This document shows positions 12,037 to 24,012 of a DNA stretch of 64,000 nucleotides, one piece after another. The translations under genes were made by a program, and so were the position numbers. The stretch spans positions 7,501-71,500 of the forward strand of contig JACEFZ010025119.1 of assembly GCA_014155875.1 (NCBI GenBank). The letters run 5' to 3'. Numbering within the stretch: position 1 is the stretch's first letter; each line of letters opens with the position of its first letter. Below the pieces are notes generated by a model. It was not told the DNA's origin. It made no database searches and saw only the letters and a program-made list of their open reading frames with translations. The DNA is from Cepaea nemoralis (Eukaryota; Mollusca; Gastropoda; Stylommatophora; Helicidae).

Positions 12037-12484
12037 CTCTCACAAGCTTCCTCTCTCAACCTCCTGTTTCGTTCCCTCCTTCCATCTCCATTTCTATCTC
12101 ACCAACTCTCAAGATGTGTATCCCACTCACTGTTTATCAGCTTTTATCTCTGCCATCTCTCCACTTTGCCTGTTCTCTCCCAACCCCTCTGCCTCTTCTG
12201 TAGTTCTCCATCCCTCTTCCCTTTATCACACGCTCTCTCTAGCATCACTGTCCCCCATTCCCCACTCTCTTTACCTCTCTATCCTTTTCTCTCTTTCTGT
12301 CGCTTCTCCACCCTTACTCACTCATTTACTCTTTTCTACCCTCTCATTTCGTCCCGCCATCTCTCCCACGTCCTCGCTGTGCATCTACCCTCCGTCCCTC
12401 TTTCTCATCTCAATCGCTTGCTCTCCCTACGTCTCATAATCAATTAATTTTATCTTCCGATATTTCTCTCTCTAACTATTAGAA

Positions 12485-12541
<57 letters not shown>

Positions 12542-12717
12542 ATCTCTGTCACTCGCTCACACTCTCTCTGTCTCTCTCTCTCGCTTACTCACTCTCATTC
12601 ACTCGCATGCTCTCTCTCTCTCTATCACTCACTCACTCTCTCTCTCTCTCTCCCACTCACTCACACACTCACTCACTCATTCACTTTCTCACTTCCCCAC
12701 TCATTCTCACTTCCCCA

Positions 12718-12790
<73 letters not shown>
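11861..12790. repeat. Long (CT)n polypyrimidine region
   Basis: Pure CT runs at 11861-11947, 11977-12030, 12487-12537 and 12725-12788 lie in pyrimidine-biased sequence, about 930 bp in all. The poly-Ser/Leu frames of up to 219 codons across it are repeat translations. Confidence 0.96.
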
Positions 12791-12791
<1 letters not shown>

Positions 12792-12794
12792 CAT

Positions 12795-13744
12795 TCAAAA
12801 TCAACCCACCAATCCATGCACAGTTCCCACAACATCCGGGTCATTCCTCAAGCCCTAGTTACCGCGTCTGTTTACACAACATGGAGTCTTGATTGTGTCC
12901 AACCGTTCACAAGTTTAGGCGCCACCTGTTGCCCAGGTCAGGTCGCCAGGAGCCCACGGAGATGGGCTGGGCAAGGAGAAAACTCGGTCAGTTATCTTTT
13001 GTCATTGACGTCATCTTCAGGGATTAATGTTTATAGAAATGCTTGTTTTTATTGTTAGTGCGGGGAAGGAAGTAATGTTTGTTGTTAGTGCTGGGAATGA
13101 AATAATCTTGGTGTTGGTTGTTAGTGCGGGGAAGGCTAAGTCGCAAAGACAACGTATTATAAACATCAGAAAGAAATAATAATCATTTGTTGGCCACTTA
13201 ATTAGAAGGCAAAAACTGGAACATGTTCTGACAACCGGAAATGTTTGTAGAACGAGAGATAAAGGACGACAGCGAGAGATTATTCTTGAATGTTACGGCA
13301 TGGAATGGAGTCCGCACACGAATTGAAACACGCTGTTGGCGGTCGCAACATGTGGAGAAGCACGATCGCCGGCGCCAGTCAGCAATGCACTAGATGATGA
13401 TGATGGTAGGACCAGTATGAATTCCGTTGCAATCTAAACTATTTACATTGTGACATGATCATGTGGTTTGATGACGTCACGCGGTGCGTGCTTGTGAATA
13501 GCTGGTCTCGCTCCGATTGTGAATGATATCACTACAACACGTGATAGTTTGTTGCTACTGATATTTTGTTGATACCTGGGTGTTGAAGTAGGTCGAGCTT
13601 ACCTGTACCAGGACTCCCCTGTGATGTGTGTAAGTTTGCGCTATCTCGCCTGAGTTTCTCCAACAAGAGATAAACAGATTTAAAATTCACAACAATGTTT
13701 GACCTCTGTAAACATAAACATTCAAGAAGTAAACATATTGTGCA
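12795..13744. other. No gene recognised; LINE 3' tail remnant at 13340-13405
   Basis: Mostly unassigned. At 13340-13405 the text TGTGGAGAAGCACGATCGCC with CGCCAGTCAGCAATGCAC parallels the LINE end at 39265-39310 and is followed by ATGATGATG, a typical tail for that family. A loose repeat of TTAGTGCGGGGAAGG occurs at 13055-13140. Confidence 0.5.
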
Positions 13745-14037
13745 ATTATTTTTGCGCTCTCTGGCTTTGAACACAAGCGTTGTCCATACACACTACTTCA
13801 AATAGTACTGGACTGAATTTTGCGAGTGGATTAGCTTTCCCGATTACCAATACCTCTCGCCATCAGACCAACCCACCCCGACTTCAGAAACACTTGTAAT
13901 TTACGTCCCCAAACCCAGGACGAGAAGTCAACATTTTAGTCCAATTGGCCGGTGTAGAGGTTGAACCCAATACGACTGCATCATCACACCAGATGTTTAA
14001 GAACCCGTGTTCTTATCCATTCAGCCATGCAGACCTC
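13745..14037 (-). mobile_element. SINE-A copy 4, best preserved
   Basis: Full-length minus-strand SINE. The head starts at GGAGGTCTGCATGGCTGAAT (A box TGGCTGAATGG) near 14037. The B box GGGTTCAACCTC is near 13965. The body ends with GGCTTTGAACACAAGCG on the plus strand and the tail region lies near 13750. It is the clearest model for the family because both Pol III boxes remain. Confidence 0.9.
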
Positions 14038-14074
14038 CTTTTACTGCATTCTACCAAATACCATTGAGTAGGTT

Positions 14075-14250
14075 ATTTCATTCATTCATTAATTCAATTC
14101 ATTATTTCCTTGTGCAGTCGGTCATTCATTCATTCATCCATTCATTCATTCATTCAGTCGATCATTCATTCATTTATTTAATTATTTCTTTATGCAATCG
14201 ACCATTCATTCATTCATTCATTCATTCATTCATTCATTCATTCATTCATA
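14075..14250. repeat. (ATTC)n microsatellite
   Basis: Imperfect ATTC tetranucleotides are interrupted by short unique stretches. The longest pure run is 14200-14247. A second ATTC-rich block lies at 19048-19250, on the other side of the 39-bp array. Confidence 0.93.
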
Positions 14251-14319
14251 TAGCACACACAGTAACCATGTGAGCCCTTTTCACGCAGTGTGAAGTTTTA
14301 GGTATATGGTGCTAACTCG

Positions 14320-17300
14320 GTGTTTATAGAGCAATGGCTGCTGGACGGGAGATGTGGTGAATGTATAGAGCAATGGCTGCTGGACGGGAGATGTGGTTAA
14401 TGTATAGAGCAATGGTTGCTGGACGGGATATGTGGTTAATGTATAGAGCAATGGTTGCTGGGCGGGAGATGTGGTTAATGTATAGAGCAATGGCTGCTGG
14501 GAGAGAGATGTGGTTAATGTATAGAGCAATGGTTGCTGGGAGGGAGATGTGGTTAATGTATAGAGCAATGGTTGCTGGGAGAGAGATGTGGTTAATGTAT
14601 AGAGCAATGGTTGCTGGGAGAGAGATGTGGTTAATGTATAGAGCAATGGTTGCTGGGCGGGAGATGTGGTTAATGTATAGAGCAATGGCTGCTGGGAGAG
14701 AGATGTGGTTAATGTATAGAGCAATGGCTGCTGGACGGGATATGTGGTTAATGTATAGAGCAATGGTTGCTGGGCGGGAGATGTGGTTAATGTATAGAGC
14801 AATGGTTGCTGGGAGAGAGATGTGGTGAATGTATAGAGCAATGGTTGCTGGACGGGATATGTGGTTAATGTATAGAGCAATGGTTGCTGGGCGGGAGATG
14901 TGGTGAATGTATAGAGCAATGGTTGCTGGACGGGATATGTGGTTAATGTATAGAGCAATGGCTGCTGGGAGGGAGATGTGGTTAATGTATAGAGCAATGG
15001 TTGCTGGGCGGGAGATGTGGTTAATGTATAGAGCAATGGCTGCTGGGAGGGAGATGTGGTTAATGTATAGAGCAATGGTTGCTGGGAGGGAGATGTGGTT
15101 AATGTATAGAGCAATGGTTGCTGGGAGAGAGATGTGGTTAATGTATAGAGCAATGGTTGCTGGGCGGGAGATGTGGTTAATGTATAGAGCAATGGTTGCT
15201 GGGCGGGAGATGTGGTTAATGTATAGAGCAATGGCTGCTGGGAGAGAGATGTGGTTAATGTATAGAGCAATGGCTGCTGGGAGAGAGATGTGGTGAATGT
15301 ATAGAGCAATGGTTGCTGGGCGGGAGATGTGGTTAATGTATAGAGCAATTGCTGCTGGACGGGAGATGTGGTTAATGTATAGAGCAATGGTTGCTGGACG
15401 GGAGATGTGGTTAATGTATAGAGCAATGGTTGCTGGACGGGAGATGTGGTTAATGTATAGAGCAATGGCTGCTGGGAGAGAGATGTGGTTAATGTATAGA
15501 GCAATGGTTGCTGGGAGAGAGATGTGGTTAATGTATAGAGCAATGGTTGCTGGGAGGGATATGTGGTTAATGTATAGAGCAATGGTTGCTGGGAGAGAGA
15601 TGTGGTGAATGTATAGAGCAATGGTTGCTGGGAGAGAGATGTGGTGAATGTATAGAGCAATGGTTGCTGGGCGGGAGATGTGGTTAATGTATAGAGCAAT
15701 GGCTGCTGGGCGGGATATGTGGTTAATGTATAGAGCAATGGTTGCTGGGAGAGAGATGTGGTGAATGTATAGAGCAATGGTTGCTGGGCGGGAGATGTGG
15801 TTAATGTATAGAGCAATTGCTGCTGGACGGGATATGTGGTTAATGTATAGAGCAATGGTTGCTGGGCGGGAGATGTGGTTAATGTATAGAGCAATGGCTG
15901 CTGGACGGGAGATGTGGTGAATGTATAGAGCAATGGTTGCTGGACGGGATATGTGGTTAATGTATAGAGCAATGGCTGCTGGGAGGGAGATGTGGTTAAT
16001 GTATAGAGCAATGGTTGCTGGGCGGGAGATGTGGTTAATGTATAGAGCAATGGTTGCTGGGCGGGAGATGTGGTTAATGTATAGAGCAATGGTTGCTGGG
16101 AGGGAGATGTGGTTAATGTATAGAGCAATGGTTGCTGGGAGAGAGATGTGGTTAATGTATAGAGCAATGGTTGCTGGGCGGGAGATGTGGTTAATGTATA
16201 GAGCAATGGTTGCTGGGCGGGAGATGTGGTTAATGTATAGAGCAATGGTTGCTGGGCGGGAGATGTGGTTAATGTATAGAGCAATGGTTGCTGGGCGGGA
16301 GATGTGGTTAATGTATAGAGCAATGGTTGCTGGGCGGGAGATGTGGTTAATGTATAGAGCAATGGTTGCTGGGAGAGAGATGTGGTTAATGTATAGAGCA
16401 ATGGTTGCTGGGAGGGAGATGTGGTTAATGTATAGAGCAATGGTTGCTGGGAGAGAGATGTGGTTAATGTATAGAGCAATGGTTGCTGGGCGGGAGATGT
16501 GGTTAATGTATAGAGCAATGGTTGCTGGGAGAGAGATGTGGTGAATGTATAGAGCAATGGTTGCTGGGCGGGAGATGTGGTTAATGTATAGAGCAATGGT
16601 TGCTGGGCGGGAGATGTGGTTAAGTATAGAAATGTGCTGGGCGGGAGATGGGTTAAGTATAGGGCAATGGTTGCTGGGAGGGAATGGGTTAATGTTAGAG
16701 CAATGGTTTGGGGGGAGAGATGTGGTGAAGTATAGAGCAATGGTTGTGGGCGGGAGATTGGTTAATGTATAGAGAAGGTTGCTGGGCGGGAGATGTGGTT
16801 AATGTATAGAGCAATGGTTGCTGCGGGAGATGTGGTTAATGTATAGAGCAATGGTTGCTGGCTGGAGATGTGGTTAATGTAGAGAGAATGTTGGAGGGTT
16901 TTGGCGGAGATGGGTAATGTTAGGAATGTGCTGGAGGGAGATGTGTAATGTATAGAGAAGGTGCTGGGGGGAGATGTGGTAATGTATGGCAATGGTTGTG
17001 GCGGGGGATGTGGTAATGTATAGAGAATGGGCTGGGGGATATGGTTAATGTATAGAGCAATGGTGCTGGGGGAGATGTGGTTAATGTTGAGAATGGTTGC
17101 TGGGCGGGAGATGTGGTTAATGTATGAGCAATGGTTGCTGGGGGATGTGGAATGGATTGGGAGGGTATGGTTAATGTATGAGCAATGGTTGCTGGGGGAG
17201 ATGTGTAAGTATGGAATGGTTGCTGGGAGGGAGATGTGGTTAAGATAGAGCAATGGTTGCGGGGGGAGATGTGGTTAATGATAGAGCAATGGTTGCTGGG

Positions 17301-18818
17301 CGGGGTGTGGTTAATGATAGAGCAATGGTTGCGGGGAAGAGATGTGGTAATGTATAGAGTGGTTGCGGGCGGAGATGTGGTAATGTATAGAGTATGGTGG
17401 AGAGAGATGGTTAAGATAGAGCAATGGTTGCTGGGAGGGATGTGGTTAATATAGAGCAATGGTTGCTGGGAGGAGATGGGTTAATGTATGAGCATGGTGT
17501 CTGGGCGGGAGTGTGGTTAATGTATAGAGCAATGGTTGCTGGGAGATGATGTGGTGAATGTATAGAGCAATGGTTGCTGGGCGGGAGATGTGGTTAATGT
17601 ATAGAGCAATGGTTGCTGGACGGGAGATGTGGTTAATGTATAGAGCAATGGTTGCTGGACGGGATATGTGGTTAATGTATAGAGCAATGGTTGCTGGGAG
17701 GGAGATGTGGTTAATGTATAGAGCAATGGTTGCTGGGAGGAGAGATGTGGTTAATGTATAGAGCAATGGTTGCTGGGCGGGAGATGTGGTTAATGTATAG
17801 AGCAATGGCTTGCTGGGAGGGAGATGTGGTTAATGTATAGAGCAATGGTTGCTGGGAGAGAGATGTGGTTAATGTATAGAGCAATGGTTGCTGGGCGGGA
17901 GATGTGGTTAATGTATAGAGCAATTGCTGCTGGGAGAGAGATGTGGTTAATGTATAGAGCAATGGTTGCTGGGAGAGAGATGTGGTGAATGTATAGAGCA
18001 ATGGTTGCTGGGCGGGAGATGTGGTTAATGTATAGAGCAATGGTTGCTGGGAGAGAGATGTCGTTAATGTATAGAGCAATGGTTGCTGGGCTGGAGATGT
18101 GGTTAATGTATAGAGCAATGGCTGCTGGGAGAGAGATGTGGTTAATGTATAGAGCAATGGTTGCTGGGAGAGAGATGTGGTTAATGTATAGAGCAATGGT
18201 TGCTGGGCTGGAGATGTTGTTAATGTATAGAGCAATGGCTGCTGGGAGAGAGATGTGGTTAATGTATAGAGCAATGGTTGCTGGGAGAGAGATGTGGTTA
18301 ATGTATAGAGCAATGGTTGCTGGGCGGGAGATGTGGTTAATGTATAGAGCAATGGCTGCTGGGCTGGAGATGTGGTTAATGTATAGAGCAATGGCTGCTG
18401 GGCTGGAGATGTGGTTAATGTATAGAGCAATGGTTGCTGGGCGGGAGATGTGGTTAATGTATAGAGCAATGGTTGCTGGACGGGAGATGTGGTGAATGTA
18501 TAGAGCAATGGCTGCTGGGAGGGAGATGTGGTTAATGTATAGAGCAATGGCTGCTGGGAGGGAGATGTGGTGAATGTATAGAGCAATGGTTGCTGGGAGG
18601 GAGATGTGGTGAATGTATAGAGCAATGGCTGCTGGGAGGGAGATGTGGTTAATGTATAGAGCAATGGTTGCTGGACGGGAGATGTGGTGAATGTATAGAG
18701 CAATGGCTGCTGGGAGGGAGATGTGGTTAATGTATAGAGCAATGGTTGCTGGACGGGAGATGTGGTTAATGTATAGAGCAATGGTTGCTGGGAGAGAGAT
18801 GTGGTGAATGTCACCCCG
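14320..18818. repeat. 39-bp tandem array, about 115 units
   Basis: Head-to-tail 39-bp units begin ATGTATAGAGCAATGG and end GAGATGTGGTTA. Variation is confined to a few sites: GGTTGCT or GGCTGCT, GGCGGG, GGAGAG, GGAGGG or GACGGG, GAGATG or GATATG, and GGTTAATG or GGTGAATG. Because 39 equals 13 codons, one minus-strand frame stays open for 819 codons (14281-16740) and again for 372 codons (17711-18829). On the plus strand GGTGAATG variants create stops. Units at 16620-17540 are riddled with 1-5-bp indels. Ordered variants recur at 1014 bp (26 units), for example 14907 onward against 15921 onward. It is most simply a satellite; a repetitive protein on the minus strand is unproven. Confidence 0.95.
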
Positions 18819-19282
18819 GTCGCCTTCACTTCCCTGGCAGTTTACTGGTTCTCATTGTAGTCTGGGTGAACCTGAGATCCCACACAGCGAAGGGGGATCG
18901 AGTACACGACCACAGCCCGGCTGGTAGATGAGATAGCTACTGCGGCCCAACAGAGCAAGGTCAGACAATAAAAGGTGGAAGTTGTGGATCGTTGTTCAAA
19001 TATGAAACAAAATATGACCGTTAGAAATAGGGACAGTTGATAGTTTTCATTCATTCATTCATTCGTTCATTCATTCAGTGGGCCATTCAGTCATTCAGCC
19101 CTGCATCCATTCAATCAGCATTTTGTCGATTCAGTGGGTATTTCATTAATTCATTCAGTCTGCCATTCCTCTTACAGTCTGCCTATCATTCTTTCAGCCA
19201 TTCAACCATTCAGTCACCCATTCATTCCTTCAATCATTCAACTATTCGGCGCTGCTTAATTGTCTTTGTACTGCTTCTATGA

Positions 19283-19432
19283 CCTCCAAACAATCATCTC
19301 ATCTCATCTTCTCATATCATGTCTTCATTTAATTTCATATCATCTAATCTCATCTCATCTTATTCTTCTTGCACCTTGCGGTGTCGAAGTGAAGCATAAA
19401 AAACGTGAGAGTGCCCATTTATAGGCTTCATA
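19283..19432 (-). mobile_element. LINE L1x 3' end, 5'-truncated
   Basis: Contains the same roughly 100-bp 3' UTR as 8136-8235 (CCTTGCGGTGTCGAAGTGAA, CCCATTTATAGGCTTC). The tail is an extended imperfect ATGAG repeat, seen as CATCTCATCTCATC on the plus strand at 19290-19360. No coding part remains. Confidence 0.82.
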
Positions 19433-19439
19433 GTTGTTG

Positions 19440-19620
19440 TTTTTTTTTAAATTGAGGAGTGTGTTTTCCATCTCGCCATTTTATGAAGCTGGGTTGACCC
19501 CAGAGCCATGGTGGTCGGAACAAAATAATCTCGCCTGTGCTGAGACTTGAACCTGGAGCAAGGTCTTGAGAGGCAAGAGTACTAACCTCAAAAGCCACAA
19601 CGACTCTCTTCAACGTTGCC
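19440..19620 (-). mobile_element. SINE-D, tRNA-derived
   Basis: The minus-strand head has AGAGTCGTTGTGGCTTTTGA and the B box GGTTCAAGTCTC near 19550. The body includes GGGGTCAACCCAGCTTCATA and ends in an A tail (T run at 19440-19449). It is the only copy in the window and unlike the other SINE types. Confidence 0.75.
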
Positions 19621-19624
19621 ACCC

Positions 19625-19850
19625 GTAGAGGTACCTTACAGTCTTGTTTTGTCTTTCCTCTTCTTTCCTGAGATGTAGAGGTATCTTACACTCTTGTTTA
19701 GGCTTTCCTCTTCTTCAAGGAGATGTAGAGATACCTTACTGTCTTGTTTAGTCTTTCCTTTTTTCTATCCTGTGTGGTAGAGATACATTACAGTCTTGTT
19801 TAGTCTTTCCTCGTCTTTCCTAAGATTTAGAGGTACCTTACAGTCTTGTT
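19625..19850. repeat. Approx. 58-bp minisatellite, 4 copies
   Basis: Four diverged units share GTAGAGGTACCTTACAGTCT and GTTTAGTCTTTCCTC. It lies directly after SINE-D. No coding potential. Confidence 0.88.
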
Positions 19851-19854
19851 TATT

Positions 19855-21390
19855 ATTTTCTCATCAACCCTAGGTAGAATTAACAGAAGCTACATTGAAT
19901 GACCAAATAAGACACATTTGTAACAAATGAAGCAATTTGGTAACAAATTGAAGATAATGCTCTTTTGAAATCTGACTGACTGATTGGCACCTTGCCGTTT
20001 TGACAGTCGATAGTTTGTGCTTGCTTGCTTGCTTGCTTGTGTTCATTGGCTTGAGCTCCAACGCAAAGTCCTGTATGTCGGATGAAGGCATCCTGTTGTC
20101 CAACATCAGTGTGATGTCATACAGGACCTGAGGTTTGCGTGAGTATCCGTTGTCCCATGTCTGGCTTATTGGTGTGCAGACTGGTTGTTCCTCGCCGTAC
20201 AGGCAGACACTCTCTGACTTCGGAGGAACGATAGTTTGTAAAATGGGGTTATCTCTCCATAACACAAAGCCTGGGCTGATTTTGAAATCTATAACACGGG
20301 GAAAGGGAATATTTCATACGGAAGAGGAAGACAAAAGTCCAAAAGGGGAATGAAATAACAATGTCTGCTGGAAAGAGGATTTTGTATGAACAAAATTTAC
20401 GAGAGCTTTAACATTCTGGCAAATTGTTGCTACCGAATGTCGCTGGCATGCGGAGAGTGAAAACGGTGAAACGTGGCCTACAGAACTTTCGGCCCATGTG
20501 GGGACAAATATATAATGCCCTCCGTGACAGTGGGCTCCATGATAGCACAAACAGTGGGCCCACAAGACTGCTGGCTTCATGAGAGGAAACACACAGAGTA
20601 GAACATGTCCTCAAGAATCGTTAGCTTCATATGATGACAAACAGTGGGACATGTCCTTTAGGACACACACAAGCGCTGTCGTCATTTGGAGGTTACAGGT
20701 AAGAATCCCGGTCGGTAACTATAACTTTAAATTTGTGTGTTGTCTAGTGCGTTCTCTGGTCTCTACTTCCTTCTTCTCACTTCTATGAGCGCCAAAACAA
20801 TAAACGTGTGTTTATTAATAAACTGTCTTAGTGATCTCAAAGTGTTCCCTAATTGATTTTATGTAAAATATAAAATATACAGGGAAGTTGAACTTAGCAT
20901 ACTGACACCCGTACTTCAAGACACGAGATTTTAAATTAAGAATACCAAAAGGCAAGCAGTGCTTTTATTTATAAAAATGAACTGAACCCAACTTGTGTGC
21001 CTTCTTCACAACAAAGGAGTTGTGCTTACATATTATTTTATAATTTGTTTTGTCCTGTCCCTGACGAAGATTCTTAGAATCGAAAAGTTTATCCTCTGTT
21101 GTGTCCTATAATACTTATTTTTATTTTATTACTTCATTATTACATATTTGGTGACCGTTTCTTGTTTTGGAGAATTTTCACTCTGTTTCACCTTTATGGA
21201 GTCCATTGTAAGGTATATACACTGAGTCTAAGTTTAGTATGTCTAATCTTTCGCAGGTGCTAAATATACGTAACTGTTTGTATTTCATGCTTTTATTTAT
21301 TGCATGGGAAATTTGCGGAAGTAAACGGAAGTTACATTGAGCACCACATTTAGAATGGGTAACTCAAATGTTAAATCGGTACTACTGTAT
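19855..21390. other. No gene recognised; diverged SINE-A relative at 20030-20250
   Basis: Unassigned sequence. At 20160-20250 the order CTCGCCGTACAGGCAGACAC, TCTGACTTCGGAGGAACGAT parallels the SINE-A body (CTCGCCATCAGGCGAACCCA, TCTGACTTCAGAGGTACTTG), so a very old relative may lie here. A degenerate repeat of about 50 bp occurs at 20500-20660. Confidence 0.4.
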
Positions 21391-21397
21391 GGGTTAG

Positions 21398-21478
21398 AAA
21401 TGTTTGTAGTTAGTTAGTAATTCTGTCAGTCCTTCTCCGAGAACGACTGAAAGAATTACTAACAAACTACAAACATTT
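21398..21478. repeat. Imperfect inverted repeat (foldback), arms about 30 bp
   Basis: AAATGTTTGTAGTT at the left is mirrored by AACTACAAACATTT at the right. AGTAATTCT mirrors AGAATTACT further in, leaving a loop of about 18 bp. It stands just before a long CAT microsatellite. No flanking duplication was seen. Confidence 0.75.
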
Positions 21479-21499
21479 ACTACTTGGTGCCTGCGCAGA

Positions 21500-21544
<45 letters not shown>

Positions 21545-21665
21545 GTCATCGTCATCGTCATCGCCATCATCATCAGCATCAGCATCAGCATCAGCATCAT
21601 CATCATCATCATCCTCATCCTCATCATCATCATCATGTCGTCGTCGTCGTCGTCATCGTCGTCGC

Positions 21666-21703
<38 letters not shown>

Positions 21704-21704
21704 A
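21500..21704. repeat. (CAT)n-rich compound microsatellite
   Basis: CAT triplets are mixed with CGT, CAG, CCT and GTC variants. Frames give poly-His, poly-Ser or poly-Asp/Met and are repeat translations. Confidence 0.96.
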
Positions 21705-22124
21705 GTGCTTTGTGCCACGGCATGTCTTCAATTGTCGTAAATACTCTAGGGCAGAGGTTCCCAAACCACGGCCCGCGGGCCACTTGTGGCCCGCCAGGCG
21801 TCAGAAAGTGGCACGCGATGCCTCGTTATTTAATATAATATATTTTAATAATGTCAAAAATGCACTCAAAGCGTCCCGTCAGTGTGCAATAATTTACTCT
21901 ACTCGTGGTTGTTAAGCTCAGATATTATCGAATGCGCCAGTTTAGTTCGCAACAAAACGGTACTAAGTTCCCATATCCCAGCCTTGTCGACCAATCAGGG
22001 TGTGCAAGACGCCATGTTGTCGTCTGTTACTGTTTAGCAGAGTCGGCAGTATTGTGTTGAAATTAAATTTTTTTTCCAAATCAAAATGTACCGTTAAAGC
22101 CAATAAACATGTGTGTGAAAAATC

Positions 22125-23760
22125 TAAAATAAAAGAATAGTAAAAAGCGAAAACGTGAAGACGTTGCTTGTCATGAATTCAGCGACGATTGGACGGATAA
22201 ATTTATCTTTATGGCTAGCCATAGTGGTAAACCAGTTCGCTTAATTTGCGGATTTTGTAAATTGTAAATTTTTATTCATTTGCGATGGATGAATCCACTG
22301 ACATTTCTGACACAGCTCAGGTCGCAGTTTTTGTTCCAGCAATGAACGATAATGTTGAAGTCAAACATCGGGGAGCGGCTGGCCGAGTGGCTAGAACTCC
22401 GGACTCTCCTTTGGGAAACCCGGGTTCGATCCTTCGGTAAGGTGTGGGCTTTTTTTCTGTCGGGGGCCAAAAGAAAATCTTAACCTGCACAGTTCGCGGC
22501 GACTGAACTAGTCAGGCGGCCTTAATTCCTCAGGCTCAAAGACCCCTCTGCCATACACCGCAAGGTACTATAGTGGCAGTAAATGACAGTTTTAAATGAC
22601 AGTTGAAGTCATTGAAGAACTTCTATGACTTGAATCGATGCATGCAACTACCAAAGGGACTGATCTGTTTAAAACTCTGAAGTTGTGTGCAGAGAAAAAC
22701 AGCATAGAATGGACCAAATTGGACTGTGTATAAACCGACGGTGCTCCGGCTTTGACGGGGTAAATAGTCTAGATGTCTAGCATTATTGGAACAGTTTCTT
22801 GGCAGCACTATATTAAAATATCATTGTATCATTCAACAAGAAGCTCTGTGGAAAGACATTAAATCTGAAACATGTCATCGATGTTGTTAATAGATGTGTG
22901 AGTAAAATTCGAAGTCAGTCGCTGAACAGGCGTGAGTTCAGACAATTTCTATCAGACCTGAATGAAGAATACGGTGAGCTACTGTTACACTGTGATGTCA
23001 GATGGCTATCTAAAGGGAAAGTTCTGTCACGTTTCTGGGCACTGAAAGATAGTGTCTATCTGTTTCTGTCTGAAATAAATAATTGCCTACAGAACGGGAA
23101 TGTCTGCTGAACGGTGACTGCTTAATGACCCGGCATTTTTGGTGGACATCACGTCTCATTTAAACTCTTTAAATGCGAATATCTAGGGGAAAAAACAAAC
23201 TATTCACAAATTTGTGCGATGACATTTCTTGATTTAAAATGAGACTACGACTGTTTATCGGACAGCTGACTGAAGGGACTTTAGAGGCGTTTCCAACTCT
23301 GAAGACGCTTGTGGTGGAAAAGAAATGTGACGTGTTACAGTAAGAAGTAAAAGCTGAAAGTCTTCTGGATATCTTTCAGTCGAGATTTCGAGAGTTCACA
23401 ATAGAGGAGGATAATGTTGCCCTCTTCATAAATCCGTTCGTATTTCCTGATGCCAAGCTCCGTCAATTACAGCGAAACCTTCAGCACGAAGTAATTGATT
23501 TGAAATGTAATTCTGCACTGAGATGTAAATTTCTGGAGCTGCCTGCTTCACCTTCAGCTGATCATATGATTTCATTCTGGCGACTATTGCCTGTCGAACA
23601 ATTTGAACACTTGCGTTCATTCGCACAGAGATAATTTGTAGTTTTGGTTCGACTTACAGATGCGAGCAGTCATTTTCCGCAATGACCGTTATAAAAAACA
23701 AGCAACGTCCCTGACTCACCGACAGTAACCTATCTGCGCTTATGACTTTGGGCACGACAG
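22125..23760 (+). pseudogene. hAT-family (BED-finger, ZBED-like) transposase pseudogene
   Basis: Recognisable parts in order: a BED-type finger start near 22190-22255 (KFIFM...KPVRLICGFC); then, after an internal loss of most of the N-terminal half, the catalytic-domain start MDESTDISDTAQ near 22285 with the first acidic residues of the RNase H-like fold. An inserted SINE follows. The fold continues (TDLF, DGAPA-like region) to the LLHCDVRWLSKGKVL block near 23000 and the C-terminal dimerisation region (EFTIEEDNVALFINPFVF near 23400 to ASSHFPQ near 23680). At least four frameshifts or stops separate these pieces. The ZBED/hAT family identity is secure from the block order. Function is lost. 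Confidence 0.87.
22364..22601 (+). mobile_element. SINE-C with 10-bp target duplication
   Basis: The head GGGAGCGGCTGGCCGAGTGG contains the A box TGGCCGAGTGG. The B box GGTTCGATCC is near 22424. The body of about 160 bp lacks a long A tail and ends near GTAAATGACAGTTTTAAATG. GTTGAAGTCA occurs immediately outside both ends (22354-22363 and 22602-22611). Removing the insert restores continuity of the hAT reading frame text, which confirms the boundaries and the order of insertion. Confidence 0.93.
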
Positions 23761-23850
23761 ATTTGTGTCCAAACATTGATAAACTGGCATCTGAACTCAA
23801 GTAACTGGTTATAAAAAACAGTTACAATTGTAAATTAATTACATTAATAG

Positions 23851-24012
23851 CATATATATATATATATATATAGATCTCCTCCTCCTCCTCCTCTTCTTCC
23901 TCCTCCTCCTCATCCTCATCTTCCACTTTCTTCTTCTTCTTCTTCTTCTTCTTCTTCTTCTTCTTCTTCTTCTTCTTCTTCTTCTTCTTCTTCTTCTTCT
24001 TCTTCTTCTTCT
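23851..24012. repeat. (AT)n, (CCT)n and (CTT)n compound microsatellite
   Basis: AT run at 23852-23871, CCT-rich at 23877-23925, then pure CTT to 24012. The poly-Arg minus frame across it is a repeat translation. Confidence 0.96.

Larger units (their letters stand above)
21752..23830 (+). mobile_element. hAT transposon relic
   Basis: The left end CAGAGGTTCCCAAACCACGG is a typical hAT terminal repeat, and the GC-rich stretch after it is common in this group. A broken BED-finger transposase follows and a SINE is inserted at 22364. No right terminal repeat was found; the sequence decays into AT and CTT microsatellites after 23850. The extent is therefore a minimum. Confidence 0.75.

Noticed and set aside
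14281..16740. 819-codon minus-strand open frame as a definite gene
   Set aside because: It is produced by a 39-bp stop-free unit; no promoter or non-repetitive domain supports it. Kept only as a question under findings.
14320..18818. CRISPR array
   Set aside because: Units are contiguous with no variable spacers, and the genome is animal.
22372..22445. Functional tRNA gene
   Set aside because: A and B boxes are present but the cloverleaf stems do not close and SINE body sequence follows directly.
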